From NCBI GenBank assembly GCA_017984215.1, contig JAGOAA010000005.1, positions 48,023 to 112,022 of the forward strand: 64,000 nt of DNA, given 5' to 3'. Source of the stretch: Cytophagaceae bacterium (lineage in GTDB: Bacteria; Bacteroidota; Bacteroidia; Cytophagales; Spirosomataceae). Under the pieces are notes generated by a model. That model was not told where the DNA came from. It worked only from the letters and a program-made list of their open reading frames with translations, and searched no databases. A program made the translations under genes and the position numbers. Positions 34,064-42,682 of the stretch are shown here, in pieces; position 1 is the first letter of the stretch, and each line of letters begins with the position of its first letter.

Positions 34064-35536
34064 TTATTTCAAAAGCTTATCTACTTCTTTGGCAACTACA
34101 ATTCCCGAAATCAAAGATGGAGGAACTCCTGGCCCGGGAACTGTTAATTGGCCAGTATAAAACATATTTTTCAAATGCCGATTTTTTAAACTAGGCTTCA
34201 ATATCGCCGTTTGCATCAAGGTATTCGCAAGGCCATAGGCATTCCCTTTAAAGGCATGGTAATCCCCAATAAAATCTTGATGCGCGTAAGAACGTTTGTA
34301 AACAATCGCATCACGAATCGACACACCACAATATAGCTCCAATCGGTCCATGAGTTGTTCAAAATATTGCTCACGAACGGCCTCCGTATCTTCCAAATTA
34401 GGAGCAACGGGAATTAATAAAAAAAGATTTTCACAACCATCAGGAGCCACGGAAGGATCCGTCACCGACGGCGCCGAAGCATAAAATAGGGGATCTGAGG
34501 GCCAAGAAGGATCCGTATAAATTTCATGGGAATGTATGGAAAAATCCCGATCAAAAAATAGGTTATGATGCTTCAAACGAGGTAAACGCTTGTTGATTCC
34601 TAAATAAAATAACAAGGAAGACGGAGCCATGACGCGCTTGTCCCAATAGGCCTCATCGTAATTTCGATGCGCCTCACCAAGCAAGGTTTCCACATGGTGA
34701 TAATCTGCGCTAGCGACCACGGCATCGGCTTCAAAAACACCTTTCGATGTTTTAACACCCTTAACTTTCCCACCTTCAATCGCAAATCCGCTGACCTCAG
34801 CATGGTATTCAATTTGAACCCCTTTTGACAAGGCCAAATCCACCATGCCCTTGACAATTAAATGCATCCCTCCCATCGGATACCACGTGCCTAATTTAAT
34901 TTCGGCATAATTCATCAAGCTGTACATCGCGGGGGTATTTTGTGAAATAGCACCCAAAAACAGAATCGGAAATTCCATTAATTTCAACAACGTATCCGAT
35001 TTGAAAAACTTCCGCACATGGGAATAAAACGAAGAAAACACATCCATGCGAAGTGCATCTACCAGAATCCGTAAACTCAAAAACTCTGTAATTTTCACAG
35101 ATGGCTTCCAAACAAATTCTTGAATGCCCACTTTATATTTATAGGCAGCTTGCTCCAAAAAACGATCTAGCGCATTCGCCGCACCCGGCTCAATCGATTC
35201 AAAAAGATTACGTAAAGCGTCATAATCGGCCGGCATATCCACCACTTCTGTATCAGATAAAATAACACTGTATGATGGATCTAGGCGCTTTAAGGTATAA
35301 TAATCAGATGTTTTCTTTCCAAAACGAGCAAAATAATTGTCAAAGATATCCGGCATCCAGTACCAGCTGGGACCCATGTCAAATGTAAAACCTTGCTCCT
35401 TGAATACACGTGCACGACCTCCGGCCTGTTCATTCTTTTCAACAATCATCACCTCGTATCCTTTATCCGCTAATTCTGTAGCCGTGGACAAACCTGAGAA
35501 TCCTGCTCCAATTACTATGACTTTTTTCTTTTTCAT
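34064..35536 (-). CDS. crtI: Phytoene desaturase family protein
   Basis: A 490-residue FAD-dependent desaturase from the start at 35536 (MKKKKVIVIGAGFSGLSTA). The dinucleotide-binding GxGxxG is at the N-terminus, followed by EKNEQAGGRARVFKEQGFTFDMGPSWYWMP. The C-terminal carotenoid-desaturase signature is seen in NMFYTGQLTVPGPGVPPSLISG. It desaturates phytoene towards lycopene at the membrane. An ATG 9 nt upstream (35545) lies inside the promoter's -7 box and is unlikely to be used. The start chosen lies only one or two bases after the predicted transcription start. crtB lies 7 nt downstream. CrtE, CrtY and CrtZ are not in the window. Confidence 0.94.
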   Translation of the reverse strand: MKKKKVIVIGAGFSGLSTATELADKGYEVMIVEKNEQAGGRARVFKEQGFTFDMGPSWYWMPDIFDNYFARFGKKTSDYYTLKRLDPSYSVILSDTEVVDMPADYDALRNLFESIEPGAANALDRFLEQAAYKYKVGIQEFVWKPSVKITEFLSLRILVDALRMDVFSSFYSHVRKFFKSDTLLKLMEFPILFLGAISQNTPAMYSLMNYAEIKLGTWYPMGGMHLIVKGMVDLALSKGVQIEYHAEVSGFAIEGGKVKGVKTSKGVFEADAVVASADYHHVETLLGEAHRNYDEAYWDKRVMAPSSLLFYLGINKRLPRLKHHNLFFDRDFSIHSHEIYTDPSWPSDPLFYASAPSVTDPSVAPDGCENLFLLIPVAPNLEDTEAVREQYFEQLMDRLELYCGVSIRDAIVYKRSYAHQDFIGDYHAFKGNAYGLANTLMQTAILKPSLKNRHLKNMFYTGQLTVPGPGVPPSLISGIVVAKEVDKLLK

Positions 35537-35542
35537 GCTAAA

Positions 35543-35576
35543 CAAATATACTAAAAACTAAGAACCTTTTAACAAA
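35543..35576 (-). promoter_or_regulatory. Promoter of the crtI-crtB-tauE-Kir operon
   Basis: On the minus strand TTTTG (ending at complement 35573) and TATATTTG (complement of 35543-35550) are 22 nt apart, within the Bacteroidota range. The start site would be about 35537-35538, almost at the crtI ATG (35536), so the mRNA would have practically no leader. Confidence 0.6.
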
Positions 35577-35578
35577 AG

Positions 35579-35605
35579 AAAAAGCCAGATAAAATCTGAC
35601 TTTTT
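35579..35605 (-). terminator. Intrinsic terminator after the ECF sigma factor gene
   Basis: A 12-bp stem (35579-35590 with 35594-35605, one G-U pair in RNA, 3-nt loop) is followed on the minus strand by CTTTTGTT. It ends the sigma-factor transcript just upstream of the crtI promoter, so the two units are transcribed separately. Confidence 0.8.
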
Positions 35606-35653
35606 ACTACATCTTCTGTTAACCAAAAAACTAATTATTACAATATGAATAAC

Positions 35654-36157
35654 TTATGCATACATGCTCAAATGACTTTTCAAGGTCTTTCTTGCAATGT
35701 GAATTCGATTCTTGACCGTACCAATGGGCAAGTCTAATTCCTCGGCAATCTCATGGTACTTAAATCCTTCAAAGTACATGAGAAAAGGAATACGGTACAT
35801 TTCTTCTGTATTTCGCATAGCCAGCGAAATGTCCTCGTTCATGAATGAGCGCTCCGCACCATTCAACTGAATTGATTCCGAAGAATTGATGTAATGTAAA
35901 TTATCCGTGGTATCGATAAACGTATTCCGACGAACCATCCGTTGGTATTGCGTAATGAACGTATTCTTCATGATCGTAAATAACCATGCTTTCAAATTTG
36001 TTCCATCCGAATATTTTTCACGATTCGTAAACGCTTTAACTAAGGTATCTTGAACTAGGTCGTTGGCGTCATCTCCATCACGTGTTAAACGTAATGCAAA
36101 GGGCTTCAAAAACTTCGAAAAAGTACCTACCTGATATGAAAACTCTAAAGCTGTCAT
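35654..36157 (-). CDS. ECF-type RNA polymerase sigma factor (sigma-70 family)
   Basis: A 167-residue regulator from the start at 36157 (MTALEFSYQVGTFSKFLKPF). Region 2 carries GDDANDLVQDTLVKAFTNREKY and LKAWLFTIMKNTFI. Region 4 carries MYFEGFKYHEIAEELDLPIGTVKNRIHIARKTL, a helix-turn-helix. Lengths and motifs fit the ECF class. No anti-sigma gene is adjacent, which leaves the control of its activity open. Its location directly upstream of the carotenoid operon suggests that it regulates these genes, but this is inferred from position only. Its own promoter and terminator are visible. Confidence 0.93.
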   Translation of the reverse strand: MTALEFSYQVGTFSKFLKPFALRLTRDGDDANDLVQDTLVKAFTNREKYSDGTNLKAWLFTIMKNTFITQYQRMVRRNTFIDTTDNLHYINSSESIQLNGAERSFMNEDISLAMRNTEEMYRIPFLMYFEGFKYHEIAEELDLPIGTVKNRIHIARKTLKSHLSMYA

Positions 36158-36181
36158 GTTTTTGTGCTTAATTGTGTTTAA

Positions 36182-36211
36182 CAAATTTACCAAAAGATTA
36201 AACAAAACAAA
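36182..36211 (-). promoter_or_regulatory. Promoter of the ECF sigma factor gene
   Basis: On the minus strand TTTG (complement of 36208-36211) and TAAATTTG (complement of 36182-36189) are 18 nt apart. The start site would be near 36176, about 20 nt before the ATG at 36157. It matches the general housekeeping consensus, so basal expression by the primary sigma factor is expected. Confidence 0.65.
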
Positions 36212-36353
36212 TAATTGTTTAACATTTTTCAAAATAAATTAAACAAAATTTTATCGACATGATTTGCGAGTTCGTCGTCTTTCCTTCGAGATTAAGCCAA
36301 CAGCCTATGCAAATCGCATAAATGGAGCTATATTTAACGTCTTTTAATACCCC

Positions 36354-38690
36354 ATGCACCGGAACATACTTTTCCTTTTAGTCATTTTAACTGCGAGTCT
36401 ACCTGCACGGTCACAAAGTTCATGTGGCTGTACATTGGAAGGAAATGTCACTTCAAAAGAGAATAAAGAATCGATTCCGGGGGCATATGTTTACATAAAA
36501 GGAACTAATAAATTCGCTCAGTCCGATAGCAAAGGCCATTTTAGAATATCGGCCTTATGTCCTGGCTCATATACATTAATATGCCAAATGAGTAGCTTCA
36601 ATTCCGTTGAAATTCCCATCTTAATCAAGGATGAAGAAAACCACCATGAGAATTTTAGCTTAGCCGACCACGACGAACATTTACAAGAAGTCATCGTCAG
36701 TGGAAGAAAAACAGAAACAAGCGCCCAGTTACGTGGAAGCCTCAGCAAAGAAGAACGTGCGGAACGCGATGGACTCAGTTTAGGCGAGATGATGCGCGGG
36801 ATCAGTGGCGTGCAAAGTTTACAAACGGGAAGTAGCATTTCAAAACCCGTCATTCATGGAATGCATTCGTCCCGTGTCATTATTTTAAACCAAGGTGTTC
36901 GGCAAGAAGGCCAGCAATGGGGTAGCGAACATGCTCCGGAAATTGACCCATTCATTTCAAAAAACATTCAAGTAATCAAAGGCCCAGGAGGACTTCGCTA
37001 TGGTGGAGATGCCATTGGTGGAATCATCATGATGGAACCAGACGCCTTGCCCGATACGGCCGGCATAAGTGGTGAAATCCAATCGATTTATTTTACGAAT
37101 GGCCGACAAGGCGTTATTTCTGGCCTTTTACAAGGAGGCATCAAAAATAATAACGGCTGGGGATGGCGCCTACAAGGCACCCTGAAAGATGGCGGAAATA
37201 TTCAAACGGCCCATTACAACCTAGCCAATACGGGTATTCGGGAACAAAACTTTTCGGCTACACTGGGCTACAAAATGAATAAGTGGTCAAATGATGTATT
37301 TTTCAGCCATTTCCATTCCGTAATCGGGATATACCTTGGGTCACATATCGGCAACGTGAATGACCTCGAAAAATCCATCGCGCGAACAAGACCTTTTCCC
37401 ATATTTACTCCACAAGAATTCAGCAGGAAAATTGACCGTCCTAATCAAGATGTCACACACAGCCTAGGAAAGCTAAAGTCGCAATATCAATTATCCAATG
37501 GCCGGGCGATTCGGACAATACTAGCCGTCCAAAATGACGAAAGACTGGAACTGGACGTACTTCGAGCCGGGAAAAATATCAACACCTTACAATTTCTACT
37601 ACGAACATTTAACGGTGAAATTCTGCTCGATGAATCAAATTCAAGCCAACAATGGAAAGGTCAATTTGGTGTAAATTTTCAACTGCAAGGGAATATAACT
37701 TCGGGAAAAATTGTTACCAACCCGACGCTAACCACAAGCCTGTTACCTAATTATTTCCAAAATACTTTTGGCCTATTCGCCATCGAACGATTGGTCAAAG
37801 AAAAATACGAACTGGAAGTTGGCCTCCGCCTCGATGAAAAAACCATCGATGTTCACCGACCAAAATCCAATTACTCCAACATCATAAACCGGAAGGAAAA
37901 CCGCTATCTAGGTATTTCGGGAAGTTTAGGACTTAAATACCGTTGGACTGACAAATTGGAAAACCATCTGATTCTGGCACGCGCTTTCCGTGCGCCAAGT
38001 GTGAATGAACTTTTTTCTTACGGTGTTCATCATGGGGCAGCTGCATTTGAGATTGGCGACCCGAGCCTGAAGGGTGAAACGGCCTACAACCTGAGTTTAA
38101 ATACAATCTATGCACCTAAAAACCTGCAAATAGAAGTCGGCCTTTTTAACAATTACATCCAAAATTTCATTTACCTGCGACCGATGGTTGATAAAGGCAA
38201 TGCTATCTATTTCACAACGGTAAGGGGGGCCTTCCCAGCATTCGCCTATGAACAAATCAATGCTGTTTTTCAAGGTATAGATGCCCAAATAAATTACCAG
38301 ATAAGTCCTAAATTATCCGTCCAGCAAAAATCAAGTATTGTCCATGCGTTCGACGCAAGTCATAACTTTCATTACCTCGTCAACATCCCTGCCAATCGCT
38401 TTGAATATACCATCAGCTATCGATGGATGCAGGAAAAACAATATGTGAGCGTGGGCATCGTACAAGTGGGGAAACAAACCCGTGTAGAACCTGGATCTGA
38501 TTATGCCGTGCCCCCTAAAGGCTACCAACTCGTTCAAGCAAATTGGGGCATACGTTTAAAGAAAATCGACCTCGGAGTTCGAATCAGCAATGCATTGAAT
38601 ACAGCATACCGCGATTATTTAAACCGCTTCCGATATTTTACGGATGACCAAGGTCGCAATATCAGCTTACGCGTTTTATATAAAATCTAG
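36354..38690 (+). CDS. TonB-dependent receptor with N-terminal carboxypeptidase-like domain
   Basis: A 778-residue outer-membrane receptor. A signal peptide (about 1-20) is followed by a carboxypeptidase-regulatory-like domain (about 24-100: LEGNVTSKENKESIPGAYVYI and GSYTLICQMSSFNSVEI). The plug has EVIVSGRKTETSAQLRG, LSLGEMMRGISGVQSL and IKGPGGLRYGGDAIGG. A barrel ends FRYFTDDQGRNISLRVLYKI. The linker before the plug is His/Asp-rich (ENHHENFSLADHDEH), and the mature N-terminus has a CGC pair. These could hint at metal or metallophore uptake, but the ligand is not established. It is a single gene, and its last 4 nt overlap the envC-like gene on the other strand. Confidence 0.9.
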   Translation: MHRNILFLLVILTASLPARSQSSCGCTLEGNVTSKENKESIPGAYVYIKGTNKFAQSDSKGHFRISALCPGSYTLICQMSSFNSVEIPILIKDEENHHENFSLADHDEHLQEVIVSGRKTETSAQLRGSLSKEERAERDGLSLGEMMRGISGVQSLQTGSSISKPVIHGMHSSRVIILNQGVRQEGQQWGSEHAPEIDPFISKNIQVIKGPGGLRYGGDAIGGIIMMEPDALPDTAGISGEIQSIYFTNGRQGVISGLLQGGIKNNNGWGWRLQGTLKDGGNIQTAHYNLANTGIREQNFSATLGYKMNKWSNDVFFSHFHSVIGIYLGSHIGNVNDLEKSIARTRPFPIFTPQEFSRKIDRPNQDVTHSLGKLKSQYQLSNGRAIRTILAVQNDERLELDVLRAGKNINTLQFLLRTFNGEILLDESNSSQQWKGQFGVNFQLQGNITSGKIVTNPTLTTSLLPNYFQNTFGLFAIERLVKEKYELEVGLRLDEKTIDVHRPKSNYSNIINRKENRYLGISGSLGLKYRWTDKLENHLILARAFRAPSVNELFSYGVHHGAAAFEIGDPSLKGETAYNLSLNTIYAPKNLQIEVGLFNNYIQNFIYLRPMVDKGNAIYFTTVRGAFPAFAYEQINAVFQGIDAQINYQISPKLSVQQKSSIVHAFDASHNFHYLVNIPANRFEYTISYRWMQEKQYVSVGIVQVGKQTRVEPGSDYAVPPKGYQLVQANWGIRLKKIDLGVRISNALNTAYRDYLNRFRYFTDDQGRNISLRVLYKI

Positions 38691-40099
38691 CGGCGCAACC
38701 AACTTTCTGGGTTCTGATGAACCGTATTTTTCCAAACTTGAAAATTGATTTCTGAGGTCCCATCTTCATCAGATGCAACAGATCCGATGCGCTGTCCCGT
38801 TTTTACCTTTTGACCCGTACTCACGGAAACATTCGCCAGTTTGCTATAGACCGTAAAATACTCTCCATGCTGTATCGCGACAACCATGTTTATACCGGGA
38901 ATATTTTGAACCGTAGCAACGACTCCATCATAAACCGTATGTACCGGAGACCCAGCTGATGTCTGAATGTCTATTCCATTGTTATTCACCATGACCCCTT
39001 TCAAGACAGGATGTTTGTGTACACCAAAATGATCCGATATAAATCCCGAAGGAACTGGGAATGGCATCCGACCACGCAATGCGGCAAACGAACTAGCTAA
39101 TTTAGCCTCATCCGCATTCATGTAATAGGTATTCGAATTCAATGCAGGCTCCTCAACTTTAGCAACAGGAGTGGCCACTTCTTTCTTCGGCTTAACAACT
39201 TCTTTCTTTTCAACACGTGCCTCTAATTTTGCTTCTTCTTTGGACTCCGCTCCCGTAGGCTTCTCATACTTTTTAACCATCCCCTCCTCTAATTTCGGTT
39301 TTGGTAAGGCAGGCTTATTTACCTCTAATTTGCGTGTTTGTGCAGCCATCCGTAATTTTCGCTCACGCTCCATCGACTTTTGAATCTCACGCTGTACGAT
39401 TCCTGCAATCAAATTGTCCAACTTTCGAATGGCTAATTTCTTGCGCTCTAACTCCGTACGCAATTTCTTTTCTTGTTGGGTCAACACCGTCACCACCTTC
39501 GTTTCCTTTGTCTTCAACACTTCCAAGGTTGCTTTTTCCTTTTCTTTCTCCACCAATACCTTCTTCTCCTCATTCTTTTTAAACACGACTTGCTGCTTCT
39601 TAGTCATCAAATCCTGACGTGTTTCAAAAATTTTATGTGCTTGTTGCTTTCGGTTGGATGTAAAGTGACGGAGGTAATCGAAGCGACGGGTAAACTCGCC
39701 CAAGTCCTGCGACAATAATAAAAAACTGATTTTATTAGACACCGTTGAAACCTTGTGCGCCTCATACAACATCAAGGCATAGTTTTTCTTCAAGCGTTCT
39801 AATTTCGCTGCCAACACATCACTCTCCCGCGTTAATTTTGTCGCCTCCGCAGCAAGCATGGCTTGGTTCTCATTCAACACATTGATCTGCTTTTTCTGCA
39901 CAACAATCTGCTCCTTTAAGACATTCAACTTCCCGATCGAAACATTCTTCTTCTTTGATGTACGTGAGATAATCGAATTCAATTCCTTGATCTTCGCTAA
40001 ATTATCCTTCTTTTGTTGCTCTAATTGCGCCTTTTTATCCACCTGACCCCAAGCAGAAAACACACAAAACAAACTTATAATTAAACCGATATAACGCAT
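38687..40099 (-). CDS. envC: Murein hydrolase activator EnvC-like protein (degenerate M23/LytM domain)
   Basis: A 470-residue exported protein. A signal peptide (about 1-18) is followed by a very long coiled-coil (about 20-260) rich in Lys, Glu and Gln. A Lys/Glu/Pro linker leads to a C-terminal LytM domain (about 345-470). The zinc-site His residues of active M23 peptidases are replaced: the H-x3-D motif is NNGID, and the HxH motif is INF. The domain is therefore probably inactive, as in EnvC and NlpD, which switch on amidases during cell division. It is the last of a six-gene run from ileS, overlapping the DUF4292 gene by one base. Confidence 0.88.
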   Translation of the reverse strand: MRYIGLIISLFCVFSAWGQVDKKAQLEQQKKDNLAKIKELNSIISRTSKKKNVSIGKLNVLKEQIVVQKKQINVLNENQAMLAAEATKLTRESDVLAAKLERLKKNYALMLYEAHKVSTVSNKISFLLLSQDLGEFTRRFDYLRHFTSNRKQQAHKIFETRQDLMTKKQQVVFKKNEEKKVLVEKEKEKATLEVLKTKETKVVTVLTQQEKKLRTELERKKLAIRKLDNLIAGIVQREIQKSMERERKLRMAAQTRKLEVNKPALPKPKLEEGMVKKYEKPTGAESKEEAKLEARVEKKEVVKPKKEVATPVAKVEEPALNSNTYYMNADEAKLASSFAALRGRMPFPVPSGFISDHFGVHKHPVLKGVMVNNNGIDIQTSAGSPVHTVYDGVVATVQNIPGINMVVAIQHGEYFTVYSKLANVSVSTGQKVKTGQRIGSVASDEDGTSEINFQVWKNTVHQNPESWLRR

Positions 40100-40923
40100 T
40101 ACTTCTTCAAAAATTTAGCTGGAATCCGAAAGGGAAACTCCAAAGGTGTTGCTAACAATTCTACTTTCGAATATTTAATTTGAATGACCGTCGTCACTCG
40201 TTTATCATCCTTGTTTTTTACGTCCAAGGTAATCTGACTCGAAAACGGAAATATAACCTGATTCAGATTTGTGAATTCCTCAAAATCCAAGGTCAATTTA
40301 TTGCTTGATGGTTCATCGCGAACCAACAATTTCTTCAACTTCCGATTCGGACCCACCATATTATCAATCTTTATTCGACCTGAATCCTGCTTGATAATGA
40401 TGTTTTCGTTCTCCCGAATTACGCGCGAATTATTCTTTTTAAAGGGTTGATTCCCAACAATCAAAGACTGTAACATCCGGTAATCAATCCGAAAACCCAT
40501 CATCGTACTCAAACTGTCATAGGTCAGATTATAATATTCCCCACTAATCTTTTGGTAAAACTGAACGCGGTCCTGACTAAACAAACCTGTTGCGCCCGTT
40601 AAGCCCGACTGTGAAATATTTACCCAAATAATACTGTCTTTCTTAACGCGAATATCGACCGAATAATTGTCTGTATTGGTGCCCGACTTCCACGCGACCC
40701 GAGATTTGGCCTTCAAATAACTAAATGATAAATCATCTGCGGCTTCTTTGGAATCTCGCTCATCGGTCAAACTGGGTTTTGGCTCCTCGTGCTGAATCGT
40801 ATCAATGGGTAAAACCACACGAACTGTATCTACCGGCATCTGCTGAGCAACCTGCACAACGGAACCATTTTTACAAGCCTGCAAAAGAACAAAAACCAAA
40901 AAGAGTGATACAAATCGACCCAT
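40099..40923 (-). CDS. DUF4292 domain-containing lipoprotein
   Basis: A 274-residue lipoprotein, start at 40923 (MGRFVSLFLVFVLLQACKNGS), with a clear lipobox (LLQAC). The body contains LSFSYLKAKSRVAWKSGTNTDNYSVDIRVKKDSIIWVNISQS, the start of DUF4292 as I recognise it. The later strand-rich part (NRKLKKLLVRDEPSSNKLTLDFEEF) is reminiscent of the LolA/LolB open-barrel fold; this resemblance is my impression and unverified. It is probably anchored in the outer membrane or periplasm. It lies between a TPR gene and an envC-like gene, an arrangement I believe is common in Bacteroidota, which suggests an envelope role. Confidence 0.85.
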   Translation of the reverse strand: MGRFVSLFLVFVLLQACKNGSVVQVAQQMPVDTVRVVLPIDTIQHEEPKPSLTDERDSKEAADDLSFSYLKAKSRVAWKSGTNTDNYSVDIRVKKDSIIWVNISQSGLTGATGLFSQDRVQFYQKISGEYYNLTYDSLSTMMGFRIDYRMLQSLIVGNQPFKKNNSRVIRENENIIIKQDSGRIKIDNMVGPNRKLKKLLVRDEPSSNKLTLDFEEFTNLNQVIFPFSSQITLDVKNKDDKRVTTVIQIKYSKVELLATPLEFPFRIPAKFLKK

Positions 40924-40948
40924 AATACTATTGATATGCAAAATTATC

Positions 40949-42676
40949 TCAATTTTCGACAATTTGCCTCATCTTGATTTTTTTATCAAGAATTTGACTG
41001 GCATTTGGCAAAGCCTTTGCTTTTTCCCAACTACTTACGGCCTCCCGAATTCGCCCCAAACGAAATAATGCGTCGCCATGATGCTCCCAAACCGCTGAAC
41101 TTTGAGATTCCTCATCCGCTACTGCCCTATCCAGGTAACGTAAAGCCTCAGCAAATTCCCCCTGCTGATACAAGACCCACGCATAGGTATCCAGATAGGT
41201 GCCTTCCTTCGGAAATTTATCAACCAACTGCTTCGACATCCCAGCCGCCTTCACCAATTGCTCTTTGCGTAAGGATAAATAATAACTGTAATTGTTTAAC
41301 ACATGTTCGTCGGTCGGATTCAATAATAACACTTTGTCAAATGCAGCATCCGAATCTTTGGATCTACCGACGGCATGATATACATCACCCAACATCGAAA
41401 ATAACTGCATATTCCAATTATCCGAGGGCTTGATGATTCCACGAGCAATCTCCAGATACCGCAAAGCATCGGTATTATTCCCTTGCAGATACCGCGCGAA
41501 GCCCAATTGAAAATTCAAAAAACCTTGTCTAGGAAATGCCTTCAATGCCTCTAATGCGTGAACGGATGCACTATCGATTGCATTTAATTCAAAGTCCAAC
41601 TGTATAATTCGTGCCCAAACTTCATATTTAGGATCACCCATGCGCGCCGCGCGCAAATAGAACCGCTGGCCATCCGCTATTTTGGAAGCACTCACAAATA
41701 AATCTCCTTGTATCGCCAAAAAACGAGGTTCCTCCGGGTAGATGGACAACCAATGCGTTGCCAATTGATTAGCCTGCTCCCATTTGATTGGATCATCTAT
41801 CAACTCAAAAACTTTCATCGTGACTTGTGCCACCATGGAAGGCAACACTTCATGATCCTCCGCGGCACGACGCAACTGAATGATACAGGAATCAAAATTT
41901 TTCTGGTGCAGGTAACCGTTCGTCAGCAATAAAGCGAGTTGGCCTTGCGCAGGATATTGCGCTTGCAAATTCCGCAGATCTGCTTGCACCGAATCTGCCT
42001 GACTCAAGTCCCAAGCAACATCCATCTGATCCCAGGTGAACAACTGCTCTTCATCGTCCAACGCAAGTAATCGTTGGCCCGCCTTCAATGCACTTGTCAA
42101 CTGCTTCTGCTTTAATAAGATAAATTCTTTCGTCCGGATAATAGCAGGATATTCGCCTACATAATGATCCGCGCGATCCAAAGCTTGCAAGGCAAGCGCT
42201 CCTTGCTCCGACCATAAATAGGCCTGGGCCAACAACAAATTAACTTCTGGGTGCGACTCATCATATTGGCTTAGCTTCGTCAAGCAGGTAATGGCTTCGG
42301 AAATCTGCTTATCGGCCAGCAACTGCTCTGCAAAGAACAAGCCATAATCGAGCGAATAGGGTGATAATTCATGAGCTTTACGCGCATGTACCAAAGCACT
42401 TTTGGGATTCTTTTCGGCCAAATAGGCTTTGGCTAAGTAAAACGACAAGGCAGGTTCATGGGAAACAACCGATGTCAAACTCTCCCAAACCAAGATAGCC
42501 TCCGAAAAATCCTCTTTGATGTAATGACGCATCCCCTCCTGAAAAAGGGCTTCCTGCCCCGCCTTCGACTGGATTAATCGTTTACCTTGCGCAGTCACAA
42601 AGGAAGAAAAACCAATAAAAAACAAAAGCAGCAGCCAGCGCCTACACAATCCCAAACAGATGTTTTGCTGCGTCAT
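40949..42676 (-). CDS. Tetratricopeptide-repeat protein, exported
   Basis: A 575-residue protein with a signal peptide (about 12-30, WLLLLFFIGFSSFVTAQ). An almost continuous series of helical TPR units follows, for example EALFQEGMRHYIKEDFSEAILVWESL, ALSFYLAKAYLAEKNPKSALVHARKA, and near the end VLNNYSYYLSLRKEQLVKAAGMSKQLV then AWVLYQQGEFAEALRYLDRAV. TPRs mediate protein-protein contacts, so it is probably a periplasmic scaffold. It lies 25 nt upstream of the DUF4292 gene and 6 nt downstream of the SGNH gene. The neighbours suggest cell-envelope assembly. No enzymatic domain is seen. Confidence 0.9.
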   Translation of the reverse strand: MTQQNICLGLCRRWLLLLFFIGFSSFVTAQGKRLIQSKAGQEALFQEGMRHYIKEDFSEAILVWESLTSVVSHEPALSFYLAKAYLAEKNPKSALVHARKAHELSPYSLDYGLFFAEQLLADKQISEAITCLTKLSQYDESHPEVNLLLAQAYLWSEQGALALQALDRADHYVGEYPAIIRTKEFILLKQKQLTSALKAGQRLLALDDEEQLFTWDQMDVAWDLSQADSVQADLRNLQAQYPAQGQLALLLTNGYLHQKNFDSCIIQLRRAAEDHEVLPSMVAQVTMKVFELIDDPIKWEQANQLATHWLSIYPEEPRFLAIQGDLFVSASKIADGQRFYLRAARMGDPKYEVWARIIQLDFELNAIDSASVHALEALKAFPRQGFLNFQLGFARYLQGNNTDALRYLEIARGIIKPSDNWNMQLFSMLGDVYHAVGRSKDSDAAFDKVLLLNPTDEHVLNNYSYYLSLRKEQLVKAAGMSKQLVDKFPKEGTYLDTYAWVLYQQGEFAEALRYLDRAVADEESQSSAVWEHHGDALFRLGRIREAVSSWEKAKALPNASQILDKKIKMRQIVEN

Positions 42677-42682
42677 ATTTCC

